Part shown: piece by piece, positions 9,013-17,541 of the stretch | Layout: each line of letters begins with the position of its first letter | Numbering within the stretch: the first letter of the stretch is position 1 | NCBI GenBank assembly: GCA_947489425.1 | Contig: CANLDL010000001.1 | Coordinates: 558,001-622,000 of the forward strand | DNA length: 64,000 nt | Source: an uncultured Pseudomonadales bacterium | GTDB lineage: Bacteria; Pseudomonadota; Gammaproteobacteria; Pseudomonadales; Cellvibrionaceae | Reading direction: 5' to 3' | Notes under the pieces: model-generated | Seen by the model: the letters and a program-made list of their open reading frames with translations, nothing else | Database searches by the model: none | What the model was told of the DNA's origin: nothing | Made by a program: the position numbers and the translations under genes

Positions 9013-9627
9013 TTAGTTATCTTCATTTTGCTGTTTTCGCTGCTGTTTTTCCGTTAGAAGTGGATCTTCTTTTCTCCTACGACGACGCAAACCTAATAAA
9101 CTCAAAACACCAATACCCGCAGTAAAAACTACTGCTGTTTCACCCAAGGTATCGTAACCTCTGTAACTTGCCAAAACAGAAGTAACAACATTAGGAATAT
9201 CTATTTCTTTTTTGGATTCGGTCAGATAGTGTTGAGCTAATTGGGGGTTAGAATTAGCAGGTGAATTTGGATCACCATAGCTAGGCAAATCGAGTGTACC
9301 ATATATTAATGCACCACCAGTTATGCATACAATAACGAGTGCCACATAGTTATTATGCTCCTGTGGCTTTTGTATACGCTTTGTAAAGGACAATGTACCC
9401 AACAAAATAATCGTTGATATACCCGCTCCAACCGCAGCCTCAGTAAGTGCGACATCGACTGCATCCATAGCAACAAAAACCGTAGCAGAAAGCAGGCTAT
9501 ATAAACCCGATAAAATAACTGCTGTCAGTAGATCATTCAACATGATGATGCCAACTGCCACAACAATTAACAATGTTAACAGCACCATGACGATAATATT
9601 TTCTATCACGATAGCATCAACGTTCAT
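9013..9627 (-). CDS. Mrp antiporter DUF4040-type subunit (stand-alone MrpA C-terminal domain, MbhD/E-like)
   Basis: Protein of 204 residues. The first 85 carry the DUF4040 pattern seen in the C-terminal part of MrpA and in MbhD of membrane-bound hydrogenases (NDLLTAVILSGLYSLLSATVFVAMDAVDVALTEAAVGAG, given here only as residues about 31-69). A second hydrophobic region (about 90-112) and a further helix (164-182) resemble the MbhE/MrpB N-terminal part. A run of Arg/Lys (RRRRRK) precedes a polar tail. It thus supplies as a separate gene what is fused to MrpA in group 1 operons. Overlaps mrpG by 4 nt and precedes mrpB. Confidence 0.85.
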   Translation of the reverse strand: MNVDAIVIENIIVMVLLTLLIVVAVGIIMLNDLLTAVILSGLYSLLSATVFVAMDAVDVALTEAAVGAGISTIILLGTLSFTKRIQKPQEHNNYVALVIVCITGGALIYGTLDLPSYGDPNSPANSNPQLAQHYLTESKKEIDIPNVVTSVLASYRGYDTLGETAVVFTAGIGVLSLLGLRRRRRKEDPLLTEKQQRKQQNEDN

Positions 9628-10106
9628 GTTGATTTATCCTTATTATTTAGCTCTGATTCAGCCTTAGATTCAGCAAAATTACTCATGATTTCGGGGGGAT
9701 CAACTGGCATTAATACTGCGGATAAATCTTTGCCTTTATCGCTGTACAAAGAGTTTAAAGATTCATCGACAACCGACTTACCGTTTTGGCATTGTGGTGT
9801 AATATTTGCCATTAATGCAGCTTTAGCAACTGCATGGGATGCAGTAGGAGCAGTAAAAAATAAAAATATAATGGTCAATGTGAGCTTTATGGCCGCTGCA
9901 GGATTATCAAATACAAAAGCTGCCTGTAAAACTAAACCAATAGTAATAAATAGTAAGCCACCTGTATCGGTCACACTCGCTGCATGTAGGCGAGTATAAA
10001 AATCAGGCATACGAATGAGGCCAACGGCACCACCAAAAACAAACAAACAGCCAACAAAGATAAATACACCGCTGACAATATCGACAAGTAACATATTAGA
10101 GGTCAT
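9624..10106 (-). CDS. mrpG: Monovalent cation/proton antiporter subunit MrpG
   Basis: Protein of 160 residues of the MnhG/PhaG family. Three helices are predicted (about 5-25, 42-62, 69-88), with the family hallmark GLIRMPDFYTRLHAAS (residues about 27-42). A polar tail of about 60 residues extends beyond the family core. I place the start at the ATG at 10106, overlapping the end of mrpF by 11 nt; a second ATG at 10094 is equally compatible, because an AGAGG motif is very close to the first and rather far from the second. The open frame extends upstream but those residues do not match the family. Confidence 0.88.
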   Translation of the reverse strand: MTSNMLLVDIVSGVFIFVGCLFVFGGAVGLIRMPDFYTRLHAASVTDTGGLLFITIGLVLQAAFVFDNPAAAIKLTLTIIFLFFTAPTASHAVAKAALMANITPQCQNGKSVVDESLNSLYSDKGKDLSAVLMPVDPPEIMSNFAESKAESELNNKDKST

Positions 10107-10377
10107 CCTCTTGATACCCACCCGACCCAAGATCACCGTATTCAAAAAACTTAAGAACAGCAATTGTCGCAATGTAATTAATTAGTGCATAAAGAAGTGC
10201 TATATCAACGAAATCTGGCCTACCTGTTAAAAAGCCATAAGCAGCAATTAAAATAACCACTTTTGTACCTGCTGAGTTTACTGCCAGCAGACGGTCATAC
10301 AGTGTCGGGCCTAATAGTGCTCTCACCATTACCAAAATTAACGATATAACAATGACAATAACTAATACTAAAAACAC
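10096..10377 (-). CDS. mrpF: Monovalent cation/proton antiporter subunit MrpF
   Basis: Protein of 93 residues with three helices. The family motif is the segment between helices 1 and 2, VRALLGPTLYDRLLAVNSAGTK (about residues 23-44, written in part), which resembles the LGP-x-xDR signature of MnhF/MrpF. An acidic C-terminus ends in EDDL. It starts 2 nt after the stop of mrpE and overlaps mrpG, in the invariant E-F-G order of these operons. It is an inner-membrane antiporter subunit. Confidence 0.92.
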   Translation of the reverse strand: MFLVLVIVIVISLILVMVRALLGPTLYDRLLAVNSAGTKVVILIAAYGFLTGRPDFVDIALLYALINYIATIAVLKFFEYGDLGSGGYQEDDL

Positions 10378-10379
10378 AA

Positions 10380-10910
10380 CTATTCATCTCCCGAAACAAC
10401 TGGGCCTAATAAGGTATCGCCGATTTTAGGTTCCAAACGGCTAACCCGCTTACCCATGGTACCCTCTTCCAAATCAGTCAGTACATCTGCATGGAGAGCA
10501 TGAACTAAAACGTCTCCATTTTTGGCTATGTTAATAGCTACTGTCCCTGGTGTTAGAGTGATTGAATTTGCATAAACAACCCGACCAAGTTCAGTTTTCT
10601 GATATGAGGGGATTGCCTTTAAAATAGGCTTAATATCAAGTGTGGGCGAAAAAACTCGCCTGACCACATCAAAGTTAGAGAGTAAAATTTGTCCAACTAA
10701 CCAAACGCAGTACTGCAGCACACCAAAAAATCGAAAATAAAGTGGCTGTCCTTTGTGCATTAGGACATCCATCCTTACTGCTATGTAAAGACTAATTGCT
10801 ATTGATAATGCGCCCAAGAATAAGTGCAAGAGGGTAAATATCCCCGAGAGTAATAGCCACAAAATAGCGAGAGCGATTATTAAGCGATAGAGTTGCCGCC
10901 TTTTTTGCAT
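10380..10910 (-). CDS. mrpE: Monovalent cation/proton antiporter subunit MrpE
   Basis: Protein of 176 residues of the MnhE family and the first gene of the Mrp operon. Two or three N-terminal helices (about 10-48 and 58-78) precede a soluble cytoplasmic domain with the diagnostic YANSITLTPGTVAINIAKNGDVLVHALH stretch (about residues 114-141, quoted in part). Putting E-F-G first, ahead of B-C-D, differs from the Bacillus A-B-C-D-E-F-G order and resembles what the literature calls group 3 operons, as I recall it. A short perfect inverted repeat lies 15 nt upstream and may regulate the operon. Confidence 0.92.
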   Translation of the reverse strand: MQKRRQLYRLIIALAILWLLLSGIFTLLHLFLGALSIAISLYIAVRMDVLMHKGQPLYFRFFGVLQYCVWLVGQILLSNFDVVRRVFSPTLDIKPILKAIPSYQKTELGRVVYANSITLTPGTVAINIAKNGDVLVHALHADVLTDLEEGTMGKRVSRLEPKIGDTLLGPVVSGDE

Positions 10911-10925
10911 AATAATTCTTTCTTA

Positions 10926-10945
10926 TTAGAGTGAAATGACTCTAA
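10926..10945. promoter_or_regulatory. 7-bp perfect inverted repeat just upstream of mrpE
   Basis: Arms TTAGAGT (10926-10932) and ACTCTAA (10939-10945), separated by six bases, end 15 nt before the mrpE ATG. The position suits an operator or a leader hairpin for the Mrp operon; either role is inference. No promoter elements could be assigned with confidence. Confidence 0.35.
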
Positions 10946-10972
10946 CAAAAACACTAACCTTTCGCTAGCTTT

Positions 10973-11018
10973 AAATTTTCAATTATTGATAACAAAAGTA
11001 TCAAATAATGGAAAATTT
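10973..11018. repeat. Imperfect inverted repeat between comEC and mrpE
   Basis: Arms of 19 and 20 nt (10973-10991 and 10999-11018) pair with one mismatch and one bulge around a 7-nt loop. It follows the comEC stop by 14 nt. There is no clear T-run on the minus strand, so it is only a poor intrinsic terminator. It may protect the comEC 3' end or reduce read-through into the Mrp operon. Confidence 0.4.
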
Positions 11019-11032
11019 GGCTACTCCTGGGC

Positions 11033-13576
11033 TTAATCATACCAATATCGTTTCTGTGCCTTTCGACTTGTCTCAATTACAGCATTAGAGTCGTTGATTG
11101 TGAATTGAATGGCTCCATCGTTAGCAGTATTTAATGTACTTGCCCCTCTATCACGATATCCTCTCACTACAGCAAAATGGGGATGATGATAGGAATTTTT
11201 ATAGCCAGCGGAAAAAGCAACATATCTTGGCTGTACATAATTTATCCATTGGGAATGTGAAGAGGTTTTACTCCCGTGATGAGGGGCAAGTAATAAAGTA
11301 ATACCTTCAGGAATCAAACCACTAGCTATTAATTGTTTCTCAATGTTCTCCTCTATATCGCCAGCAAGTAAAATAGAATAGGACTCATAAGTAATGAGCA
11401 ATACACAGGATAAATTATTACTTTTAAGCGTTTTCGTATTTTGCACCAAAAGAACAGTCGCATGGTTTGGCCAAACAACTTTAAAATCAACGCCCTCCCA
11501 CTGCCATTGTTGTCCAGCTTTACATTGTTTTGCATCAATGTGTTTATTCTTAGCACTCTCACCTGCATAGATACTTTTAATTGTTAAAGACTTTAATAGG
11601 CCACCAACACCGCCGGCATGATCCGCATCATTATGGCTAATTATCAATCTATCAACATTACGTCTGCGCTTTTCTAATAAGTAAGGAGACAATATATGCT
11701 CCCCTACATCAAAAGAATCGCTATAGCGCTTACCTGCATCATAAATAAGTGTATGACTGGGCGTCTCGACAATAATAGCTGTCCCCTGTCCTACATCGAA
11801 TATCGTCGTTTTGAGTGTAGGCAACTCTTTTTGTGCAGAAAGCTCTGGGAATATGGAGGTTAAAAATACAGGCAGTATGCACAAAAAGCCTAGCCACCTT
11901 ACAGGCATTCCTTTAGGCAATAACAGGTAAAAAGTACCCACAATAGCAATCGATAAAACCAATATGGGTTTACCTCCTAGGCTTAGAGGCCAAAATTTAA
12001 TACCTAGCTGCTGTGTATACTCCAGCATGATAAAGAGTAGATAAATACTCTTATCCGCAATTGAAAAAATAACTAATGCTAAAGAGCTAGCTATCGGTAA
12101 TAACAAAAGGCCTATTAGTATAAGCGGTACAGTGACTAAGGAGACAAAAGGAATAGCTATAAAGTTAGCGATAAAGCCTAAGGCACTAACACCATTCAAC
12201 AATAAGAGACTTGGTAATAACAAACCTATAGATACAGCCCACTGGGCTTTGGAAAAGCCCAAGAGAAACTGATAACATTTATCTTTTAGAGTGAATTTTG
12301 TATGTGTATCGGCACTTGTTTTTTTGTAAGGCGTATAACTATTGAATACTAAAATTAAAATAGCAACTGCTGCAAAAGATAACCAAAAACCTTGTTGATA
12401 AATCGCTAGAGGATTAATCAATGCCGTTAAAAAAAGTGCCGTACTCCACAAAAACCAAGGTCTAGACTTACGATAAAGCAGCAAGCCATAATGAAAAGCC
12501 ATCACCATAATTAAGGCACGCTGTGTTGGCAAACTAAAACCTGCCAGTAAGCTATAAGTTAACGCTAATAAAACAGAAAATACCGGCGGGATATATCGAC
12601 CAATTTGAAAGTTTTTAAATAGTCGAAATCGGTCATTAGCAATAATTAGCTGAAGCAATCTTCGAAAAAATTTACCAAGAAAAAACCCTATGGATGCCGC
12701 AAGACCAATATGCAACCCCGATATTGCTAGCAAATGAATAGTCCCAGTATTTTTCAGCGTATCCCACTGGCTTACGGTAATAGATTGCTTATCACCTGTT
12801 AATAGGCCTTTTAAAACACCCAGTGTATGTGAGTGACTAAAATTCTTATCTAAAAAACTATTTAAACTTGCCCTTAAGCAATTAATGCTGATAATTGAAG
12901 AGGGAATATCTTTGCAAGCATTAGCCAATTTTCTGTTGCCTTCACTATCTTTAATATATCCAGTCGCAGATAGTTCTTGTGATAATAAATAAGCCTGATA
13001 GTCAAAACCAGAGGGATTAACAAAGCCTCTTGGGCGTTTTAGCTTTACTTTAAATTGCCAATAATCCCCTGTAAGTACTTTATTTATACGGGATTTTTTA
13101 CGCTTTTTATTAATATAATAAGATAAGCGTATCGTTTTATAACCACTATCGCTTATCCTTGATAAATTTTTGTTACTCTCTTCTAAATATAAATGCTTAA
13201 CAGTAAAATCAAATTTTACTGTTGACGAGGTTTTTTTGATAAGACTACTAATAACACCCTCAACAACAAAGGTTTTATTATCTAAATCAATAGCTAACTG
13301 TCTATCAAGTAATGACCTTGCCTTAATATAGCTATAGGAAAAACCTAATAAAAAACTAATAACCAATACTAAAATATAGCGTAAATAAGGCCCATTTTTA
13401 AAAAGATGTATACTACTTTTACTATTTTTTGCAGATACTAAAAACGATATACGCAATAAGCAGCCTATTGCGGTAATGATGATGGCAATGAAGGAAAAAA
13501 AGGTGCCAGCACTTGGCAAGTTTGATAGTAGCGATACACTAAAAATGCCAATGATGGCACAGAGAATAATAAACAT
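11033..13576 (-). CDS. comEC: DNA-uptake channel / competence protein ComEC (Rec2)
   Basis: Protein of 847 residues with the standard three-part ComEC layout. N-terminal helices and an OB-fold-like DUF4131 region occupy about 1-215. The multi-helix competence channel (about 225-530) starts with LKGLLTGDKQSI and GTIHLLAISGLHIGLAAS. The C-terminal metallo-beta-lactamase-like domain (about 580-847) has ISHNDADHAGG and the later LLAPHHGSKTSS. The family transports single-stranded DNA across the inner membrane during transformation; the beta-lactamase domain is proposed to degrade the non-transported strand. No other competence genes are in the window. Divergent from gloB. Confidence 0.93.
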   Translation of the reverse strand: MFIILCAIIGIFSVSLLSNLPSAGTFFSFIAIIITAIGCLLRISFLVSAKNSKSSIHLFKNGPYLRYILVLVISFLLGFSYSYIKARSLLDRQLAIDLDNKTFVVEGVISSLIKKTSSTVKFDFTVKHLYLEESNKNLSRISDSGYKTIRLSYYINKKRKKSRINKVLTGDYWQFKVKLKRPRGFVNPSGFDYQAYLLSQELSATGYIKDSEGNRKLANACKDIPSSIISINCLRASLNSFLDKNFSHSHTLGVLKGLLTGDKQSITVSQWDTLKNTGTIHLLAISGLHIGLAASIGFFLGKFFRRLLQLIIANDRFRLFKNFQIGRYIPPVFSVLLALTYSLLAGFSLPTQRALIMVMAFHYGLLLYRKSRPWFLWSTALFLTALINPLAIYQQGFWLSFAAVAILILVFNSYTPYKKTSADTHTKFTLKDKCYQFLLGFSKAQWAVSIGLLLPSLLLLNGVSALGFIANFIAIPFVSLVTVPLILIGLLLLPIASSLALVIFSIADKSIYLLFIMLEYTQQLGIKFWPLSLGGKPILVLSIAIVGTFYLLLPKGMPVRWLGFLCILPVFLTSIFPELSAQKELPTLKTTIFDVGQGTAIIVETPSHTLIYDAGKRYSDSFDVGEHILSPYLLEKRRRNVDRLIISHNDADHAGGVGGLLKSLTIKSIYAGESAKNKHIDAKQCKAGQQWQWEGVDFKVVWPNHATVLLVQNTKTLKSNNLSCVLLITYESYSILLAGDIEENIEKQLIASGLIPEGITLLLAPHHGSKTSSHSQWINYVQPRYVAFSAGYKNSYHHPHFAVVRGYRDRGASTLNTANDGAIQFTINDSNAVIETSRKAQKRYWYD

Positions 13577-13740
13577 TTTTCATCCTTGAAAAATCGATCG
13601 GTGGTTATTTTGTAGAAACCATTGAATAACCCTTTAAAACAATTATGCGCGAATATAAACTAATAGTAAAATAACGATAGGTTTACTGGGTGGCTGCCCA
13701 ATACTATGTAGTCGTTTTATCAATAATAGGCAGAGAGATT

Positions 13741-14544
13741 ATGATTTCTATTACCCCCATTGAAATATTCAGCGATAACTACGTCTGGTTAATCACACAT
13801 AGCAATAATACGGCTTGTGTCGTTGATCCAGGCGATGCCGCACCAGTATTACGAGTGCTAAAAGAGCAAGGGTTAACGTTAACCGCCATATTAATTACCC
13901 ACCACCACTGGGATCACACCGGCGGTATTGATGATTTAGTTAAGCAATATCCGAATGTATCTGTTTATGGTCCACAGTCACCCGAGATCCCGCAAATCAC
14001 ACACATCCAAAGCAATAGCTCAGCCATTAATTTATTTGGTGATACCTCATTGTGCTTAGAAGTCATCGAAGTACCTGGGCATACATCTGAGCATATTGCC
14101 TATTATGGCCATTACCAAACAGGCTTGGATAGTACTCAACAAGCTATTTTGTTCTCTGGAGATACACTATTTGCTGGTGGTTGTGGTCGATTACTTGGAG
14201 GAACTGCCGAAGAATTACTCAGCTCACTTAAAACCCTTGCCAAATTGCCTGCCAACACCCTCGTCTACTGTACTCACGAGTACACATTGGCCAATTTAGC
14301 CTTTGCCACAGCAGTCGAACCAAATAATACCCATATCACCCAACGAATTACCCTTGAATCTGAAAAACGGAAAAATGCTAAACCTACACTGCCGAGCTCA
14401 ATCGCGATTGAACAAGAGACCAACCCTTTTTTACGTTGCACACAGCCCGAAATAACTGAAAGCATCAACAAACACTGGCGGCAAACCTGGCAAGAGGAGC
14501 AGGAACTGTTTACAGCACTACGCCGGTGGAAGGATGACTTCTAA
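13741..14544 (+). CDS. gloB: Hydroxyacylglutathione hydrolase (glyoxalase II)
   Basis: Metallo-beta-lactamase-fold enzyme that hydrolyses S-D-lactoylglutathione to D-lactate and glutathione, completing methylglyoxal detoxification in the cytoplasm. Start chosen at the ATG at 13741, preceded by AGAGAG and matching the family N-terminus MISITPIEIFSDNYVW. An upstream in-frame start would add 17 unrelated residues. The result is 267 residues. The dinuclear metal motif THHHWDHTGG gives His54, His56, Asp58 and His59; GDTLFAGGCGR and YCTHEYT supply the later ligands. gloB-mltD adjacency also occurs in E. coli. Confidence 0.95.
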   Translation: MISITPIEIFSDNYVWLITHSNNTACVVDPGDAAPVLRVLKEQGLTLTAILITHHHWDHTGGIDDLVKQYPNVSVYGPQSPEIPQITHIQSNSSAINLFGDTSLCLEVIEVPGHTSEHIAYYGHYQTGLDSTQQAILFSGDTLFAGGCGRLLGGTAEELLSSLKTLAKLPANTLVYCTHEYTLANLAFATAVEPNNTHITQRITLESEKRKNAKPTLPSSIAIEQETNPFLRCTQPEITESINKHWRQTWQEEQELFTALRRWKDDF

Positions 14545-14565
14545 GCAATAAAAACACCTAGTATG

Positions 14566-14586
14566 GGCTGTATCAAAACAGCCTTT
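14566..14586 (+). terminator. Weak hairpin terminator after gloB
   Basis: Stem GGCTGT/ACAGCC (14566-14571 and 14578-14583) with a six-base loop is followed by only three T residues. It is probably a weak terminator or attenuator between gloB and mltD. Confidence 0.35.
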
Positions 14587-14677
14587 AGAAGATCGAAAAA
14601 CAAACAATTTGCACAGTGCGATACTATTCCTTAGAATCGTCGCCTTTATTCTTTTAGATAATTATTAGCAAAGCCTT

Positions 14678-16405
14678 ATGCACTCCATCGCCTATTTTAT
14701 ATCTCATTGCTCTAATTTCCCCAAATTAAATACTTTATTGATTCACTCTATTGCTCTCGTACTAGTCACTTCCTGCACCTCAGTTACTGTCAAAGACAGA
14801 GGGATAGCACAAGATACTAATAACAATACAGAATCAACCACAACAAATACGAGTATCACTCCTCAGCAGCCAGCTAAAGAAGAAAAAGTAGCTGCTCCAA
14901 ATTCAGTAGATCAAAATAACTCAGTTATAAAATCCATAAACGAAGAGGCGCAGGCCCCTGCTGACCTATGGCAAGAAATCCGCGATGGGTTTAGTTTTGT
15001 AGAGCCACTTTCGACTGGACAGCAGAATACTAGACGCTCTTATAAAACACCCGAGCAACGAGTCGAGCGTTATCGTAAGCGATTACTTGCCTCTCCCTCT
15101 CTACTTAATAATGTTGCTAAAAATGCTGAGCCTTACTTGTTTTTTGTTGTAGAAGAGCTCAAAAAAAATAATATCCCCTTAGAGATTGCGTTACTTCCTA
15201 TTGTCGAAAGCCGCTATGATCCCTTTGCATACTCACCGGGTCGCGCAGCTGGATTATGGCAGTTTATCCCAGCAACGGGTCGCCGTTATGGTTTGCACCA
15301 AGACTGGTGGCAAGACAAACGTCGCGATACAGTACTTGCCACTCGTGGGGCAATTACTTATTTATCATCCTTACACAAGCGCTTTAATAACGATTGGCTG
15401 CTGGCAATGGCGGCTTATAATGCAGGTCAAGGTAATGTTGCCAGAGCAATTAGAAAAAATAAAAAAGCAGGTAAGCCAACGGATTATTGGTCTTTAAATT
15501 TACCCAAGGAAACCCAACACTATATCCCTAAGTTATTGGCATGGCGCGACATTATTCAGAACACCGAGAAGTATAATATCAATTTACTCCCCATTGCTAA
15601 TGAACCTCATTTTTCTCTCGTTGATATTGGCTCGCAAATAGATTTAGCAGAAGCGGCTTCCCTTGCCGATGTTGATATAGATACTATTTATAAATTAAAT
15701 GGCTCCTATAACCGATGGGCTACCGACCCAAAGGCACCCCATTTATTGGCCGTTCCTGTAGAAAAGGCGACTATCCTAGAAACCAAATTATCAGACATAC
15801 CAAACGACCAACGTTTGTCTTGGCAGCGTTATATCATCAAGAAAAACGACTCTTTGATTAAAATAGGCAAAAAATTTAATACCAGCCCTAAGTTAATCGC
15901 AGAAGTAAACGGTGTAAAAAATAATCGTATTCGTGCGGGTAAAGCGTTACTTATTCCGTCAGCTTCACAGTCTAGTGATTTTTATCGACTCAGCGCCGAT
16001 CAACGTCATAACAAACGCCAAAATCGCTCACCACGTAACAAAACACAAAAAATAGTTCATCGTGTTAGTCATGGTGAAAACCTTTGGGATATCGCTAGGC
16101 GCTATAAAGTCGGTGTAAAAGAATTGGCTCGCTGGAACAGTATGGCACCAGGCGATGTACTAGCACTTAATAAAAAACTAGTTATTTGGACTAAAAATAC
16201 ACAAGCAGCAAAATCTAGCAATGAAAAACGTAAAGTTGTTTATACCGTACGCAAAGGTGACTCATTGGCTCATATTGCTAGCCGGTTTAATGTACGTGTT
16301 AGAGATATAAAAAGCTGGAACAATGATGCCAATAGTAAATATATTCAACCAGGTCAATCACTTAGATTATTTGTAGATATAACCAATAGGCGCTCTTTTA
16401 ATTAA
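14678..16405 (+). CDS. mltD: Membrane-bound lytic murein transglycosylase D
   Basis: Lipoprotein of 575 residues that cleaves the MurNAc-GlcNAc bond of peptidoglycan to form 1,6-anhydro ends. The signal peptide ends in a lipobox, VTSC, with Cys33 as the lipidation site. The SLT domain lies around 150-280, with catalytic Glu177 in IVESRYDPFAYSPG and the downstream AAGLWQFIPATGRRYGL and MAAYNAGQGNV motifs. Three C-terminal LysM peptidoglycan-binding modules follow (about 388-432, 455-505 and 519-566); the E. coli protein has two. Likely outer-membrane anchored. Follows gloB by 133 bp. Confidence 0.94.
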   Translation: MHSIAYFISHCSNFPKLNTLLIHSIALVLVTSCTSVTVKDRGIAQDTNNNTESTTTNTSITPQQPAKEEKVAAPNSVDQNNSVIKSINEEAQAPADLWQEIRDGFSFVEPLSTGQQNTRRSYKTPEQRVERYRKRLLASPSLLNNVAKNAEPYLFFVVEELKKNNIPLEIALLPIVESRYDPFAYSPGRAAGLWQFIPATGRRYGLHQDWWQDKRRDTVLATRGAITYLSSLHKRFNNDWLLAMAAYNAGQGNVARAIRKNKKAGKPTDYWSLNLPKETQHYIPKLLAWRDIIQNTEKYNINLLPIANEPHFSLVDIGSQIDLAEAASLADVDIDTIYKLNGSYNRWATDPKAPHLLAVPVEKATILETKLSDIPNDQRLSWQRYIIKKNDSLIKIGKKFNTSPKLIAEVNGVKNNRIRAGKALLIPSASQSSDFYRLSADQRHNKRQNRSPRNKTQKIVHRVSHGENLWDIARRYKVGVKELARWNSMAPGDVLALNKKLVIWTKNTQAAKSSNEKRKVVYTVRKGDSLAHIASRFNVRVRDIKSWNNDANSKYIQPGQSLRLFVDITNRRSFN

Positions 16406-16461
16406 GCTCGCGCTACTTTCTAGCAAATTTTCTATTAGATATCACCCTGTTGATCAGACAG

Positions 16462-16501
16462 AAAATAGAGGTATCAGCTAACAATCACGCCTCTATTTTT
16501 A
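16462..16501 (+). terminator. Terminator hairpin of mltD, overlapping the 3' end of rnz
   Basis: Arms AAAATAGAGG (16462-16471) and CCTCTATTTT (16490-16499) have an 18-nt loop, with further T residues on the plus strand. The right arm lies in the last codons of the convergent rnz gene, so the two 3' ends interlock. The loop is long, so efficiency is uncertain. Confidence 0.45.
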
Positions 16502-17454
16502 GTAAATTTACCCGTTTGATCTAATGTAAATTGATCGTGATCATTAGCGAGGTAAAGATTGCCTGAAAATGATTTTTTAGCCTCGTTTTCAATTTCACTA
16601 ATGGAGTAACTTGCTGTAGTTTTAGATTGAAATCTTGCACTAAAGTGTGTCAAAACCAAATTGGGGACATTATGTCGTTGAGAAAATTCAGCGATACGCT
16701 TGGCACTACAATGTTGTGGTTCAGGCCCAACTTTTTCTAAGAGTTCTTCTGTATAGGTTGATTCATGAACTAACACATCAGTATCTTTTATTATTTCAGT
16801 GAGCATATTTGGGTCATCATTATCTCCAGATACGACCACTTTTTTCGAGATCACCTCCTCTTCAACAAAATCTGCAGCGTTTAACACTCTTCCATTAGCT
16901 AAGTTTATGTCATTACCCTGCTGTAGCTCTCCCCATAACGGTCCTGGCTTAATGCCCAATTGAAGTAATCTATCCTTACATAGTGTTTTTTTAGTTAAAC
17001 GAGTAGTAAAACAGAAAGCATGCGAAGTCACTCTATGAGATAGCACAATCGCCGTTGATTCAGTTTGGCCAATAGTGTGCGTACCTAGTAACTCAGTCTC
17101 TATAAATATCACCTCAAAAGGTATGAACAATTGTGTCATTTGCTGTATAGCTAAATACATTTGTTTTATCTCTTTTGGCCCTATTACCAAAAGTGGCTCA
17201 ACTCTGCCGGCCATACCCGCACTTGCAATAAGCCCAGGCAATCCATAGCAATGGTCGCCGTGAACGTGAGTGATGTATATAGCTTTAAGAGTAACAAGCG
17301 ATAGAGGAGATTTTAGAATTTGATGCTGAGTGCCTTCACCACAATCAACTAGCAACCAAGATTTTGGTTCTGGTAATGTCAGAGCAATGCCTGAAACATT
17401 TCGCTCTTTGGTAGGTATCCCCGACGAAGTCCCCAAAAAGTACAGTCCTAACAT
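16474..17454 (-). CDS. rnz: Ribonuclease Z
   Basis: tRNA 3'-processing endonuclease of the metallo-beta-lactamase superfamily, 326 residues. The zinc motif THVHGDHCYGL gives His63, His65, Asp67 and His68. The N-terminus LGLYFLGTSSGIPTKERN and the C-terminal THFSARF block with its metal ligand are typical of RNase Z/ElaC. It cleaves precursor tRNA after the discriminator base; in species whose tRNA genes encode CCA the physiological role may be limited or exonucleolytic, as with E. coli RNase BN. Convergent with mltD, single gene. Confidence 0.93.
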   Translation of the reverse strand: MLGLYFLGTSSGIPTKERNVSGIALTLPEPKSWLLVDCGEGTQHQILKSPLSLVTLKAIYITHVHGDHCYGLPGLIASAGMAGRVEPLLVIGPKEIKQMYLAIQQMTQLFIPFEVIFIETELLGTHTIGQTESTAIVLSHRVTSHAFCFTTRLTKKTLCKDRLLQLGIKPGPLWGELQQGNDINLANGRVLNAADFVEEEVISKKVVVSGDNDDPNMLTEIIKDTDVLVHESTYTEELLEKVGPEPQHCSAKRIAEFSQRHNVPNLVLTHFSARFQSKTTASYSISEIENEAKKSFSGNLYLANDHDQFTLDQTGKFTKNRGVIVS

Positions 17455-17541
17455 TTACTCACCTACAAAATTTACCGTTTCTAAACTGTATTAATCATGT
17501 CAGCTTAATAAATAAATCGGATATTATTTACAGCAATAGCT

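Noticed and set aside
7395..9999. Plus-strand frames of about 100 codons antisense to Mrp genes
   Set aside because: They are shadows of hydrophobic coding sequence on the minus strand, with no start signals.
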